In this document: piece by piece, positions 43,383 to 51,028 of the stretch | How positions within the stretch are numbered: the first letter of the stretch is position 1 | Layout: every line of letters begins with the position of its first letter | Source of the DNA: Agromyces mediolanus | GTDB taxonomy: Bacteria > Actinomycetota > Actinomycetes > Actinomycetales > Microbacteriaceae | Direction of reading: 5' to 3' | DNA: 64,000 nucleotides | Assembly (NCBI RefSeq): GCF_023715325.1 | Contig: NZ_JAMBNX010000001.1 | Location: 682,001-746,000, forward strand | Made by a program: the position numbers and the translations under genes | Notes under the pieces: model-generated | Told to the model about the DNA's origin: nothing | Database searches by the model: none | The model's input: the letters and a program-made list of their open reading frames with translations, nothing else

Positions 43383-44503
43383 GCGATCCGCTCCACGATC
43401 ATCGCCACGCCCTGGCCGCCGCCGATGGAGCACGCCGCGAGGGCGGGCCGATCGTCGTCGTCGGCGAGCAGACGGGCGGCGAGCCGCACGACGAGCACGG
43501 CCCCGGAGGCGCCCCAGGGGTGCCCGAGCGCGATCGCACCGCCGTCCGCGCCGATCGCCTCCTCGTCGAGCCCGAGCTCGTCGCTCACGGCCAGCAGCTG
43601 CGCGGCGAAGGCCTCGGTGATCTCGACCGCCCCGAGCGCGCTCGGGGCAAGGCCCGCGCGGTCGAGCGCGATGCTCGCGGCGTATGCGGCCCCGAGGCCG
43701 GGCAGCGCGGGGTCGGATGCCGCGACCGCCGCCGCCCGGACCCGCAAGGCGGGCAGGCCCAGCTCGCGGGCGATCTCGGGCGTCGTCACGGCCATCGCGG
43801 CAGCGCCGTCGGAGAAGCCGCAGGAGTTGCCCGCGGTCACGCTGCCGTCGTCGCGCGCGGTGAACGCGGGCGCGAAGCGCGCGAGCACCGCCTGGGTCAT
43901 CCGGGCGCTCGGCCGCTCGTCGGCCGTCACCTCGCCGATCGGAACGAGTTCGGCATCGAATCGCCCCGCGGCGCGCGCCGCGACGGCTCGCTCGTGGGAG
44001 CGCGCAGCCCACGCGTCCTGGCGACCCCGGTCGATGCCGCGGAGCGCCGCCACCTGCTCGGCCGCCGGACCCATGTCGGGGTCGGGGAATCCAGCCGGGG
44101 CGAATGGCGCCCGGGTGAACCGGGTGCCGTCCGGCCAGCTGCGGTGCGGGGCGGTCGAAGCCGATTCGGCGCCACCGGCGAGCACGAGCCGGGCGTCACC
44201 CGCCCGCACCCGGGACGCGGCCTGCAGCACCGCGTCGAGTCCCGAGCCGCACTGGCGGTCGACGGTGACCCCGGGCACGTCGTGACCGAGGCCGGCGCGG
44301 AGTGCGGAGACGCGGGCGAGGTCGCCGCCGGGGCCCATGCAGTTGCCGAGGATCACGTCGTCGATCGCCCGGCCGGCGGGCTCGACGAGGCGTGCCACCT
44401 CGGCGAGCACGGGTGCGGCGAGCTCGTCGACGGTGCGCGTCGCGAGACTGCGCCCGGAAGTGCCGATGGGCGTCCGCCGGGCAGCGACGATGACCGCGGT
44501 CAT
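43379..44503 (-). CDS. Thiolase (acetyl-CoA acyltransferase), YhfS-like
   Basis: 374 residues. Catalytic Cys85 in DRQCGSGLDAVL, His in GHPWGASGAV, and second Cys in ACSIGGGQGVAM: a complete thiolase active site. Length is at the short end of the family. It cleaves or forms beta-ketoacyl-CoA; the physiological substrate is unknown. Its position between an acyl-CoA ligase and bioM, with ATGA overlaps on both sides, ties it to biotin uptake, as does the B. subtilis yhfUTS order I recall (biotin transporter, ligase, thiolase). Confidence 0.85.
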   Translation of the reverse strand: MTAVIVAARRTPIGTSGRSLATRTVDELAAPVLAEVARLVEPAGRAIDDVILGNCMGPGGDLARVSALRAGLGHDVPGVTVDRQCGSGLDAVLQAASRVRAGDARLVLAGGAESASTAPHRSWPDGTRFTRAPFAPAGFPDPDMGPAAEQVAALRGIDRGRQDAWAARSHERAVAARAAGRFDAELVPIGEVTADERPSARMTQAVLARFAPAFTARDDGSVTAGNSCGFSDGAAAMAVTTPEIARELGLPALRVRAAAVAASDPALPGLGAAYAASIALDRAGLAPSALGAVEITEAFAAQLLAVSDELGLDEEAIGADGGAIALGHPWGASGAVLVVRLAARLLADDDDRPALAACSIGGGQGVAMIVERIA

Positions 44504-45723
44504 GCGCCGCGCTCCGGGAGGTCGATGCGCGGGTATACGCCCGAACCGAGTGCGTCCGCCACTGCGCCGCGGGCCGGCTTGCCGGAGTCGGTGAGCGGCA
44601 GCGACGCGGCGTGGTGCCACCGTCGAGGTCGCCAGGCGGCGGGCAGGTCGCGGGCACGGGCGAGGGCCGGCGCCGGGTCGGCGCCCTCGGCGAGCTCGAC
44701 GACCGCGACGAGGCGCTGGCCGAGCAGGCCGTCGGGTTCGCCGAGGACGACGGCGGCGCGAACACCGGCGAGCTCGACGAGGCGCCGTTCGACGTCCTCG
44801 GCGAGCACGGTCTCACCGGCGACGGTGACGGCGGCGTCGCCGCGCCCGAGCACCCGCAACCGCGGCGCCTCCGAACGGTCGCCGCGCGCGACCGGCTCGG
44901 CGAGATCGCCGACGGTGGCGAAGCCGGACGCGTCGCGGCGGAGCATCCCGCCGCCGAGCACGTCGAGGGCGAGGTACGGCGAGCGGGCCCAGAGCTCGCG
45001 TCCGGCGGCGGCGGGCCGCAGCTCGACCTCCACGCCGGGGAACGCGTGCATCCCGGCGCCGTCACCGATGAGCACGAAGGAGAGCTCGGCCGCGCCGTAG
45101 TACTGCACCAGCCGTACGCCCCGCTCCGCCGCGCGTGCGCGCAGCCCGTCGCCGGGGGCCGCGCCGGCCACGACGGCGGTGGCCGGCACCGCCGTGCGAT
45201 CGAGGAGCCGGGCGAGCTTCGTCGGCGTCGCGTGAACGACCGAGGCGGCGGTCGGCTCGTCGCTCGCCGTGCCGCCGAGGTGCAGGGCGTGCAGCGCTGC
45301 GTACAGGTGCATCGAGACGTGCATCGGCCCCGTGATGAGCACGACGGCTCCGCGGGCGGCGCCGCTCGCCTCGGCGAGCGGAGCCGAGGAGGCGAGCCAC
45401 GAGGCGGCGGTGCGCGCGACGATCCGGGGTCGTCCGGCCGCGCCGCTCGACCCGGAGGTGGTCAGGGCGAGCTCGGTCGCACTCGGCAGCGGTTCGTCCG
45501 GCCGGGTGTCGGTGCCTACGAGCACCGGTCGACCGCGCTCCAGCCCCGCGAGCACGGAGACGATCGCGTCGACCGGATGCGTGCCGACCGGGACGAGGAG
45601 CGGTGCGCCGTCGGCCGGGAGATCGAGCGCTGTGACCGCCCGGCCGAGGGCGCGGTAGTCGAGCGTCCGGCCCCCGAGTGCGAGCGCGACGCGATCGTCC
45701 GGTCCGCCGAGCCAGCCGCTCAT
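44500..45723 (-). CDS. Acyl-CoA ligase-like AMP-forming enzyme, YhfT-like
   Basis: 407 residues, shorter than usual (500-550) for ANL enzymes. P-loop LTTSGSSGAAGRPR in place of TSGSTGxPKG, YYGAAELSFV (A5), LWARSPY, GD motif FATVGDLAEP and catalytic Lys in LPLTDSGKPARG. It would form an acyl-adenylate and then the CoA ester; the N-terminal domain is reduced. ATG 45723 overlaps the bioY stop. Candidate substrates include a dicarboxylate such as pimelate, by inference from the biotin operon. Confidence 0.82.
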   Translation of the reverse strand: MSGWLGGPDDRVALALGGRTLDYRALGRAVTALDLPADGAPLLVPVGTHPVDAIVSVLAGLERGRPVLVGTDTRPDEPLPSATELALTTSGSSGAAGRPRIVARTAASWLASSAPLAEASGAARGAVVLITGPMHVSMHLYAALHALHLGGTASDEPTAASVVHATPTKLARLLDRTAVPATAVVAGAAPGDGLRARAAERGVRLVQYYGAAELSFVLIGDGAGMHAFPGVEVELRPAAAGRELWARSPYLALDVLGGGMLRRDASGFATVGDLAEPVARGDRSEAPRLRVLGRGDAAVTVAGETVLAEDVERRLVELAGVRAAVVLGEPDGLLGQRLVAVVELAEGADPAPALARARDLPAAWRPRRWHHAASLPLTDSGKPARGAVADALGSGVYPRIDLPERGA

Positions 45724-46394
45724 GCGGTGCCGTCGACCGAGCCCGCTGCCGAGCGGCGGCGCCACGGCCACGGCTTCGGTTCGATGAGACCCGGCCACGC
45801 GCGGTGCACGCCCTTCGCGACGAGCACGGTCGCGACGACCTTGATCGCGTCGCCGATGAGGAACACCACGGACCCCGCGGCGGCGAGGCCGATGGGGGTG
45901 GAGGTCACCAGGGCGAAGACGGGGATGCCGACCGCGTAGACCGCGACGATGCCGCCGAGCGCCGTCCAGAGCAGGGCCGGCACGAGCCGGTAGCGGGGGA
46001 GGAGTCGTGCCGTCGCGCAGCCGATCACGGCGGCGCCGAGCAGCCACCCGAGCAGGTAGCCGACCGACGGGCCGACGAAGACGCCCAGGCCGCCGCGCCC
46101 GCCGGAGAGCAGAGGCAGTCCGGCCGCGACGAGGGCGATGAACAGCAGGACGGCGAGGGAGCCCTTGCGTGCGCCGAGGATCGCGCCGGCCAGCATGACG
46201 CCGAGCGTCTGCAGGGTGATCGGCACGCCCTCCGGGCCGAGCGGGATGGCCCCCGGAACCCCGAGGGCGGCGATGAGGGCGGCGAACACGGCGATCTGCG
46301 CGAGGTCCCTCGCGGTCGTGCGGCGGCGGGGGGCGGGCGGCGCGGTCTCGGCGGTGGTGTCCTGCGCGGATCCGGTGCTCGGTGCGGTGCTCAT
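45720..46394 (-). CDS. bioY: Biotin transporter substrate-binding component (BioY)
   Basis: 224 residues with about six helices. LGVPGAIPLGPEGVPITLQTLGVMLAGAILGARKGSLAVLLF-type BioY signature and GPSVGYLLGWLLGAAVIG. An S component binds biotin; BioMN provides the T and A components. The N-terminal 25 residues are a soluble Thr/Ala/Pro-rich leader. First gene of the operon bioY-ligase-thiolase-bioM-bioN. TAGCGT (minus strand, 46443-46448) is a plausible -10, giving a leader of about 40 bases. No recognisable BirA or BioQ operator. Confidence 0.93.
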   Translation of the reverse strand: MSTAPSTGSAQDTTAETAPPAPRRRTTARDLAQIAVFAALIAALGVPGAIPLGPEGVPITLQTLGVMLAGAILGARKGSLAVLLFIALVAAGLPLLSGGRGGLGVFVGPSVGYLLGWLLGAAVIGCATARLLPRYRLVPALLWTALGGIVAVYAVGIPVFALVTSTPIGLAAAGSVVFLIGDAIKVVATVLVAKGVHRAWPGLIEPKPWPWRRRSAAGSVDGTA

Positions 46395-46527
46395 CTGCTG
46401 CGTCCCTCTCGCGGAGTCGTCGGGCGGGTTCGCCCGCTTCTCACGCTAGAAGCGCGGGACGACGGCGCGCGCGGATCGCCGTACAAGAATCCGCTCGGGA
46501 ATTTGGACGCCCGAGGCCGGAGTGCCG

Positions 46528-47025
46528 TCAGGCGGCGCGAGCGTGCTGCGGTGCCTGGACGGCGGATGCCTGGACGGCGGATGCCTCGACCTCGCCGGAC
46601 GCCACCGCCTCGTCGGCTACCTGGGTCGCGGCGGCCGCCTCGGCCGTCTCGACGTTGGCGACATGAGCGCCGAGCGGCTCGGCCCAGACCACGAGGGGAG
46701 CCGGTTCCCAGTCGAGCGCGAGCTGCTGCTCGCCCTCGGGGACGACGACGGCGACGTTCTCACGCTCGTCGAGGATGCTGCGCGTGAGCTCGGCGGCGAT
46801 CTGATGGGTCACGATCGCGTGGAAGATCCGGTCGGAATCCGCGTCGGTGCGACGGACGAGCGTCCACTCCCCGGAGGAGCCGATGAACTCGGAGAGCTTG
46901 CCGTGCAGCAGCTCGAAGATGTGCTCGCCGCGGAGCTCCGCCGCGGAGGGGCGGGGCGCCGGCGCGGCGACGTGCTCCGAGGCTTCGGCGGTGAGCCTCG
47001 CGCGGCGCCAGCGGCGGAACATCAT
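46528..47025 (-). CDS. Hypothetical protein
   Basis: 165 residues, soluble. Basic N-terminus (MMFRRWRRARL), a central alpha/beta region ELRGEHIFELLHGKLSEFIG and NVAVVVPEGEQQLALDWEPAPLVVWAE, and an Ala/Val/Glu-rich tail containing a small repeat (QASAVQA). No family recognised. ATG 47025 with GAGAGGG six bases upstream. It is separately transcribed from bioY, which starts 134 bases further on. Confidence 0.6.
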   Translation of the reverse strand: MMFRRWRRARLTAEASEHVAAPAPRPSAAELRGEHIFELLHGKLSEFIGSSGEWTLVRRTDADSDRIFHAIVTHQIAAELTRSILDERENVAVVVPEGEQQLALDWEPAPLVVWAEPLGAHVANVETAEAAAATQVADEAVASGEVEASAVQASAVQAPQHARAA

Positions 47026-47114
47026 GGAACCCTCTCGATCGCGTGCAGTGCCTCAAGTCTCAGGCACCGACGCGCCATCGCGCGGGGGACACGCCGCAGA
47101 GCGGCAGGCGGAGC

Positions 47115-47300
47115 CTACTCCAGTTCTTCGCGCTTCGTCTCGTCGGCGACCGTGCCGATGGCGACGGCGAGGCTCGCGGCCCAGGCGATCCACATCATGA
47201 GCAGCCGCCAGTCGCGCGGGCCGGACATGGTCGCCTTGACGACGCCGATGCCGCTGATGGCGGCACTCAGCACGGCTCCGCTGAAGAGGTACTTGCGCAT
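47115..47300 (-). CDS. Small two-helix membrane protein
   Basis: 61 residues: helix 1 YLFSGAVLSAAISGIGVVKA, short loop with GPRDWRLL, helix 2 MMWIAWAASLAVAIGTVA, charged tail DETKREELE. No homologue recognised. TAGCGT (minus strand, 47307-47312) ends six bases before the ATG, giving it the same leaderless signature as many neighbours and supporting a real gene. Confidence 0.65.
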   Translation of the reverse strand: MRKYLFSGAVLSAAISGIGVVKATMSGPRDWRLLMMWIAWAASLAVAIGTVADETKREELE

Positions 47301-47415
47301 GCCGCAACGCTACCCGGCCGAGCGCGTCCACGTCGCCCCCTTGACGGGATCCGCGCGGTGGGGCATCCGCCAGACGGTCCTGGAGGTGAACGGGCGCTGG
47401 GAGTCGACCGAGAAT

Positions 47416-47450
47416 CTGACCGATCGGACAGAGTCTGACCGATCGGTCAG
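47416..47450 (+). promoter_or_regulatory. Tandem TetR-type operators overlapping the TetR promoter
   Basis: 47435-47450 is a perfect 16-bp palindrome CTGACCGATCGGTCAG; 47416-47431 is the near-identical CTGACCGATCGGACAG. Centres are 19 bases apart. The -10-like TACCGT (47452-47457) lies two bases below, six bases before the regulator's ATG. Occupancy would cover the promoter, so autoregulation and control of the MmpL operon are likely. Confidence 0.8.
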
Positions 47451-47463
47451 CTACCGTCGAAGT

Positions 47464-48069
47464 ATGCCCACCGACGCCACCCTCCCCGCGCGCCCCCGCG
47501 CCGGCGACGAGCTGCGCCAGGCCGCGCTCGAACAGTTCGCCACCGCAGGATTCGCCGCGACCTCGCTGCAGCAGATCGCCGACCACGCCGGGTACTCGAA
47601 GTCGAGTGTGCTCTACCACTACACCTCGAAGGAGGCCCTGCTCGAGGCGGCCGTCACGCCCGCCATCGACCAGCTCGAAGTGCTCGTCGCGGAGTTCGCC
47701 GAGGGCCGCCGTTCCGATGCGGCCCGAGGGGCGTTCATCGGCCGCTTCGTCGACCTTCTGCTCGGCGAGCGGCTCGCCGTGCACCTCTTCGTGAGCCAGG
47801 GACACTCCCTGCGCGGCATCCCGGCGATCGAACGCGGCAACGCCGCGATCCGCATCCTCGCCGACGCGATCTGCACGGGTGCCTCGCTCGCCGAGCAGAT
47901 GCGCTTCGGCGTCGCGCTGGCCGGAGCGACCTACGCGCTCGTCGCGGACGCCACCTTCTTCGACGATGACGAGATGACCCAGCTCGTCACCTCCTACTCC
48001 GACGAGGACGTGCGCACCGCGCTCGTCGACGTCCTCACCGAACTGCTGATCCCGGCCGCCGGCCGCTGA
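47464..48069 (+). CDS. TetR family transcriptional regulator
   Basis: 201 residues. HTH at residues 13-60 (RQAALEQFATAGFAATSLQQIADHAGYSKSSVLYHYTSKEALL), then a helical ligand domain. ATG 47464 stands six bases after the -10 TACCGT. Directly upstream of the mmpL-yhgE operon (13-base gap), with two operator palindromes in its promoter. Probably represses itself and the downstream exporter genes until an unknown ligand binds. Confidence 0.93.
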   Translation: MPTDATLPARPRAGDELRQAALEQFATAGFAATSLQQIADHAGYSKSSVLYHYTSKEALLEAAVTPAIDQLEVLVAEFAEGRRSDAARGAFIGRFVDLLLGERLAVHLFVSQGHSLRGIPAIERGNAAIRILADAICTGASLAEQMRFGVALAGATYALVADATFFDDDEMTQLVTSYSDEDVRTALVDVLTELLIPAAGR

Positions 48070-48082
48070 CCTGGAAGACACC

Positions 48083-51028
48083 ATGGCACTCCTCCTGCAC
48101 CGCATCGGCCGCTTCGCCTACCGTCGCGGCTGGCTCGTCATCGTCACCTGGGTGCTCGCGCTCGGCGCGTTCCTCGGCGCCGGCATCGGGCTCGGCGGTC
48201 AGCTCCAGGAATCGTTCGCGATCCCCGGCACCGAGTCGCAGTCGGCGATCGACCAGCTCGCCGCGGTCTTCCCGCAGACGGCCGGCGCGTCGGCCCGCGC
48301 GGTCGTGGAGGCGCCCGACGGCGCCTCGGTCGAAGACGCGCCCTACCGCCACGCGATCGACGAGATGTCGAGCGAGCTCGCCGACATCGACGGCGTCGCG
48401 AGCGTGCTCGGCCCCTTCGACGAGTACGCCGGCGACCAGGTCTCCGACGACGCGCGCACCGCGATCATCCAGGTGCAGTTCGACGGCCCCAGCACCGACG
48501 TCACCCAGGGCCAGCTCGACGCCGTGACCGCCACGAAGGACCTCGCCACGGAGGCCGGCATGGAGGTCGCCTTCGGCGGCGAGGTGTTCCAGGACACGAG
48601 CTTCGGCCTCACCGTGACCGAGGCGCTCGGCGTGCTGTTCGCGGGCGTCGTGCTGTTCATCACCTTCGGTTCGCTGCTCGCCGCCGGCATGCCGCTCCTC
48701 ACCGCCCTCGTCGGCGTCGGCCTCGCCTTCGGCGGCATCTCGATCGTCGCCGCCGTCACCCCCGTCTCGAGCACCGCGCCGATGCTGGCCGTCATGATCG
48801 GCCTGGCCGTCGGCATCGACTACGCGCTGTTCATCCTCTCCAGGCACCGAACGCAGCTCGCCCGCGGCCAAGACCCCGAGGAGAGCGCCGCCGAGGCGGT
48901 CGCCACGGCGGGCGGCGCGGTCGTGTTCGCGGGCCTCACCGTCATCATCGCCCTCCTCGGCCTGCTCGTCGTCGGCATCCCGTTCCTCAGCGTCATGGGC
49001 GTCGGCGCCGCCTTCGCGGTGCTCATCGCCGTCGTCGGCGCGGTGACCCTCCTGCCGGCCCTCCTCGGCGTGCTCGGCAAGCGGCTCGTGCCGAAGCCCG
49101 GCAGTCGCGCGCACCGGCGCGCCAACGCCGACGACGACGGCGGCAAGAAGCCCCTCGGCCGACGCTGGGTCGACACGGTGCTGAAGGCCCCCATCGCGTT
49201 CGTCGTCGTGATCGTCGGCCTCCTCGGTGCCGCGTCGGTGCCGGCGCTGAGCCTCGACCTGAACCTACCGAGCGCGGCGACCGACCCGGTCGGCTCGAGC
49301 TCGCGCGAGGCGTACGACCTCATCTCCGACGGCTTCGGCCCCGGCTACAACGGCCCGCTCATCGTGACCGTCGACATCACCCAGACGACCGACATCTTCG
49401 ACGACCTCGACGCCATCGGCGCGCGCATCGGCGCCCTCGACGACGTCGCCTACGTCGGCGACGGCATGCCGAACCCGACGGTCGATACGGCGATCATCCA
49501 GGTCATCCCGGAGAGCGCGCCCGACGACCCGGCCACGAAGCAGCTCGTGGAGTCGATCCGCGAGCTCGAACCCGGCATCCAGGCCGACTTCGGCACGCCC
49601 ATCGCGGTGACCGGGTACACCGCCGTCTCGATCGATATCTCGCAGCGCCTGAGCGACGCGCTCGTGCCGTTCGCCCTCATCGTCGTCGGACTCTCGATCG
49701 TGCTGCTGCTCATCGTGTTCCGCTCCGTCTTCGTGCCGGTGAAGGCGGCGCTCGGCTTCCTGCTCTCCGCGTTCGGCGCGATCGGCGTCACGGTCGCGGT
49801 GTTCCAATGGGGCTGGTTCGCCGACCTCCTGCACATCGAGCCGGGTCCGATCCTGAGCTTCCTGCCGATCCTCTTGATGGCGGTGCTCTTCGGCTTGGCC
49901 ATGGACTACGAGGTGTTCCTCGTGTCCGGCATGCGCGAGGAGTTCGTGCGCTCGCAGCGGCAGACCCCCGGCGGCCGGCCTCGCGAGGCGATCGTGCACG
50001 GATTCCAGCACGCCGCCCGCGTGGTCACCGCTGCCGCGCTCATCATGTTCTTCGTCTTCTTCGCCTTCGTGCCGGAAGGATCGGGCCCGATCAAGGGCAT
50101 CGCGTTCGCGCTCGCGATCGGCGTCGCCTTCGACGCCTTCCTGGTTCGGATGACGCTCGTGCCCGCCGCGATGGCGCTCGCCGGACGCGGGGCGTGGTGG
50201 TTGCCGAAGTGGCTCGGGCGGGTGCTGCCCGACGTCGACATCGAGGGCGAGGGACTCCGCGCCCACCTCGACCAGGAGGAGTGGGCGAGCGCTCGCCCGG
50301 CGGCGGTGCTCGCGGAACGCGCCGTGTTCGGCCTGCCCGAGCGCACCATCGGCCCCGTCGACCTCCAGGTGCCGGAGCACGGTGCGCTGCTCGTGCGCGG
50401 ATCGGCCGTCGACCGCCGAGTGGTCGTCGCGACGCTCGCCGCGCGCCTCGCCCCGGTGTCCGGTCGGCTCGCGGTGCTCGGCCGACCGCTGCCAGGCTCC
50501 GGCGGCGAAGTCCTCCGTCGCGTCGCCATCGCCGAGCTCTCGGCCGATCAGGCGCTCGACGGCGGCACGGTCGGCGAGCTCATCGCCCGTCGACTCGACG
50601 CCACCCGCCCGTGGTACCGGCTCGCTCCGGCCTCGCGGACGGCATCGGAGTGGTCGCGCAAGGCCGCGCTCGCGATCGGCGAGCGCTTCGACGCGGACAC
50701 CCCGCTCGAATCGCTCGGGGCCGTCGCGCGCGCCGTCGTCGCGACCGCCGCCGCACTCGCCGAACGACCGAACGCGGTCGCCATCGACCTCGACGAGGCG
50801 CCCGGTGCCGCGACCGCCGAACTTTGGGACGCCCTCGCCGTGCTCGTGCCCGCCGACGTCGCCCTCATCGTCGGCATCGGTCGCTCCGCCCAGGGGCCGG
50901 CCGCCGGCAGCCTCTTCGCCGCGCGCGGCGTCGAGACGATCGATCTCGCGGCCCTCCCGGCTCTCCCGGCTCTCCCGGCCGAACCTGATTCCCCCGTTTC
51001 CCCCGACCACCAGGAGGCCCTGCGATGA
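48083..51028 (+). CDS. MmpL family RND transporter with C-terminal ABC-ATPase-like extension
   Basis: 981 residues. Residues 1 to about 720 are a standard MMPL/RND exporter: twelve helices in two halves, extracellular domain after TM1, and proton-relay motif GLAVGIDYALFILSRHR (first half) and GLAMDYEVFLVSGMREEF (second half). From about 735 to the end lies a soluble domain built like an ABC ATPase (RTIGPVDLQVPEHGALLVRG, GRLAVLGRPLPGSGGEVLRRVAI) whose Walker A is destroyed (GSAVDRRVV near 772) but a Walker B-like AVAIDLDEAP remains near 900. Typical MmpL proteins lack this part. ATGA overlap with the next gene. Confidence 0.9.
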   Translation: MALLLHRIGRFAYRRGWLVIVTWVLALGAFLGAGIGLGGQLQESFAIPGTESQSAIDQLAAVFPQTAGASARAVVEAPDGASVEDAPYRHAIDEMSSELADIDGVASVLGPFDEYAGDQVSDDARTAIIQVQFDGPSTDVTQGQLDAVTATKDLATEAGMEVAFGGEVFQDTSFGLTVTEALGVLFAGVVLFITFGSLLAAGMPLLTALVGVGLAFGGISIVAAVTPVSSTAPMLAVMIGLAVGIDYALFILSRHRTQLARGQDPEESAAEAVATAGGAVVFAGLTVIIALLGLLVVGIPFLSVMGVGAAFAVLIAVVGAVTLLPALLGVLGKRLVPKPGSRAHRRANADDDGGKKPLGRRWVDTVLKAPIAFVVVIVGLLGAASVPALSLDLNLPSAATDPVGSSSREAYDLISDGFGPGYNGPLIVTVDITQTTDIFDDLDAIGARIGALDDVAYVGDGMPNPTVDTAIIQVIPESAPDDPATKQLVESIRELEPGIQADFGTPIAVTGYTAVSIDISQRLSDALVPFALIVVGLSIVLLLIVFRSVFVPVKAALGFLLSAFGAIGVTVAVFQWGWFADLLHIEPGPILSFLPILLMAVLFGLAMDYEVFLVSGMREEFVRSQRQTPGGRPREAIVHGFQHAARVVTAAALIMFFVFFAFVPEGSGPIKGIAFALAIGVAFDAFLVRMTLVPAAMALAGRGAWWLPKWLGRVLPDVDIEGEGLRAHLDQEEWASARPAAVLAERAVFGLPERTIGPVDLQVPEHGALLVRGSAVDRRVVVATLAARLAPVSGRLAVLGRPLPGSGGEVLRRVAIAELSADQALDGGTVGELIARRLDATRPWYRLAPASRTASEWSRKAALAIGERFDADTPLESLGAVARAVVATAAALAERPNAVAIDLDEAPGAATAELWDALAVLVPADVALIVGIGRSAQGPAAGSLFAARGVETIDLAALPALPALPAEPDSPVSPDHQEALR

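Noticed and set aside
46395-46520. BirA or BioQ operator upstream of bioY
   Set aside because: I found no palindrome or match to recalled consensus sites; only a possible -10 hexamer.
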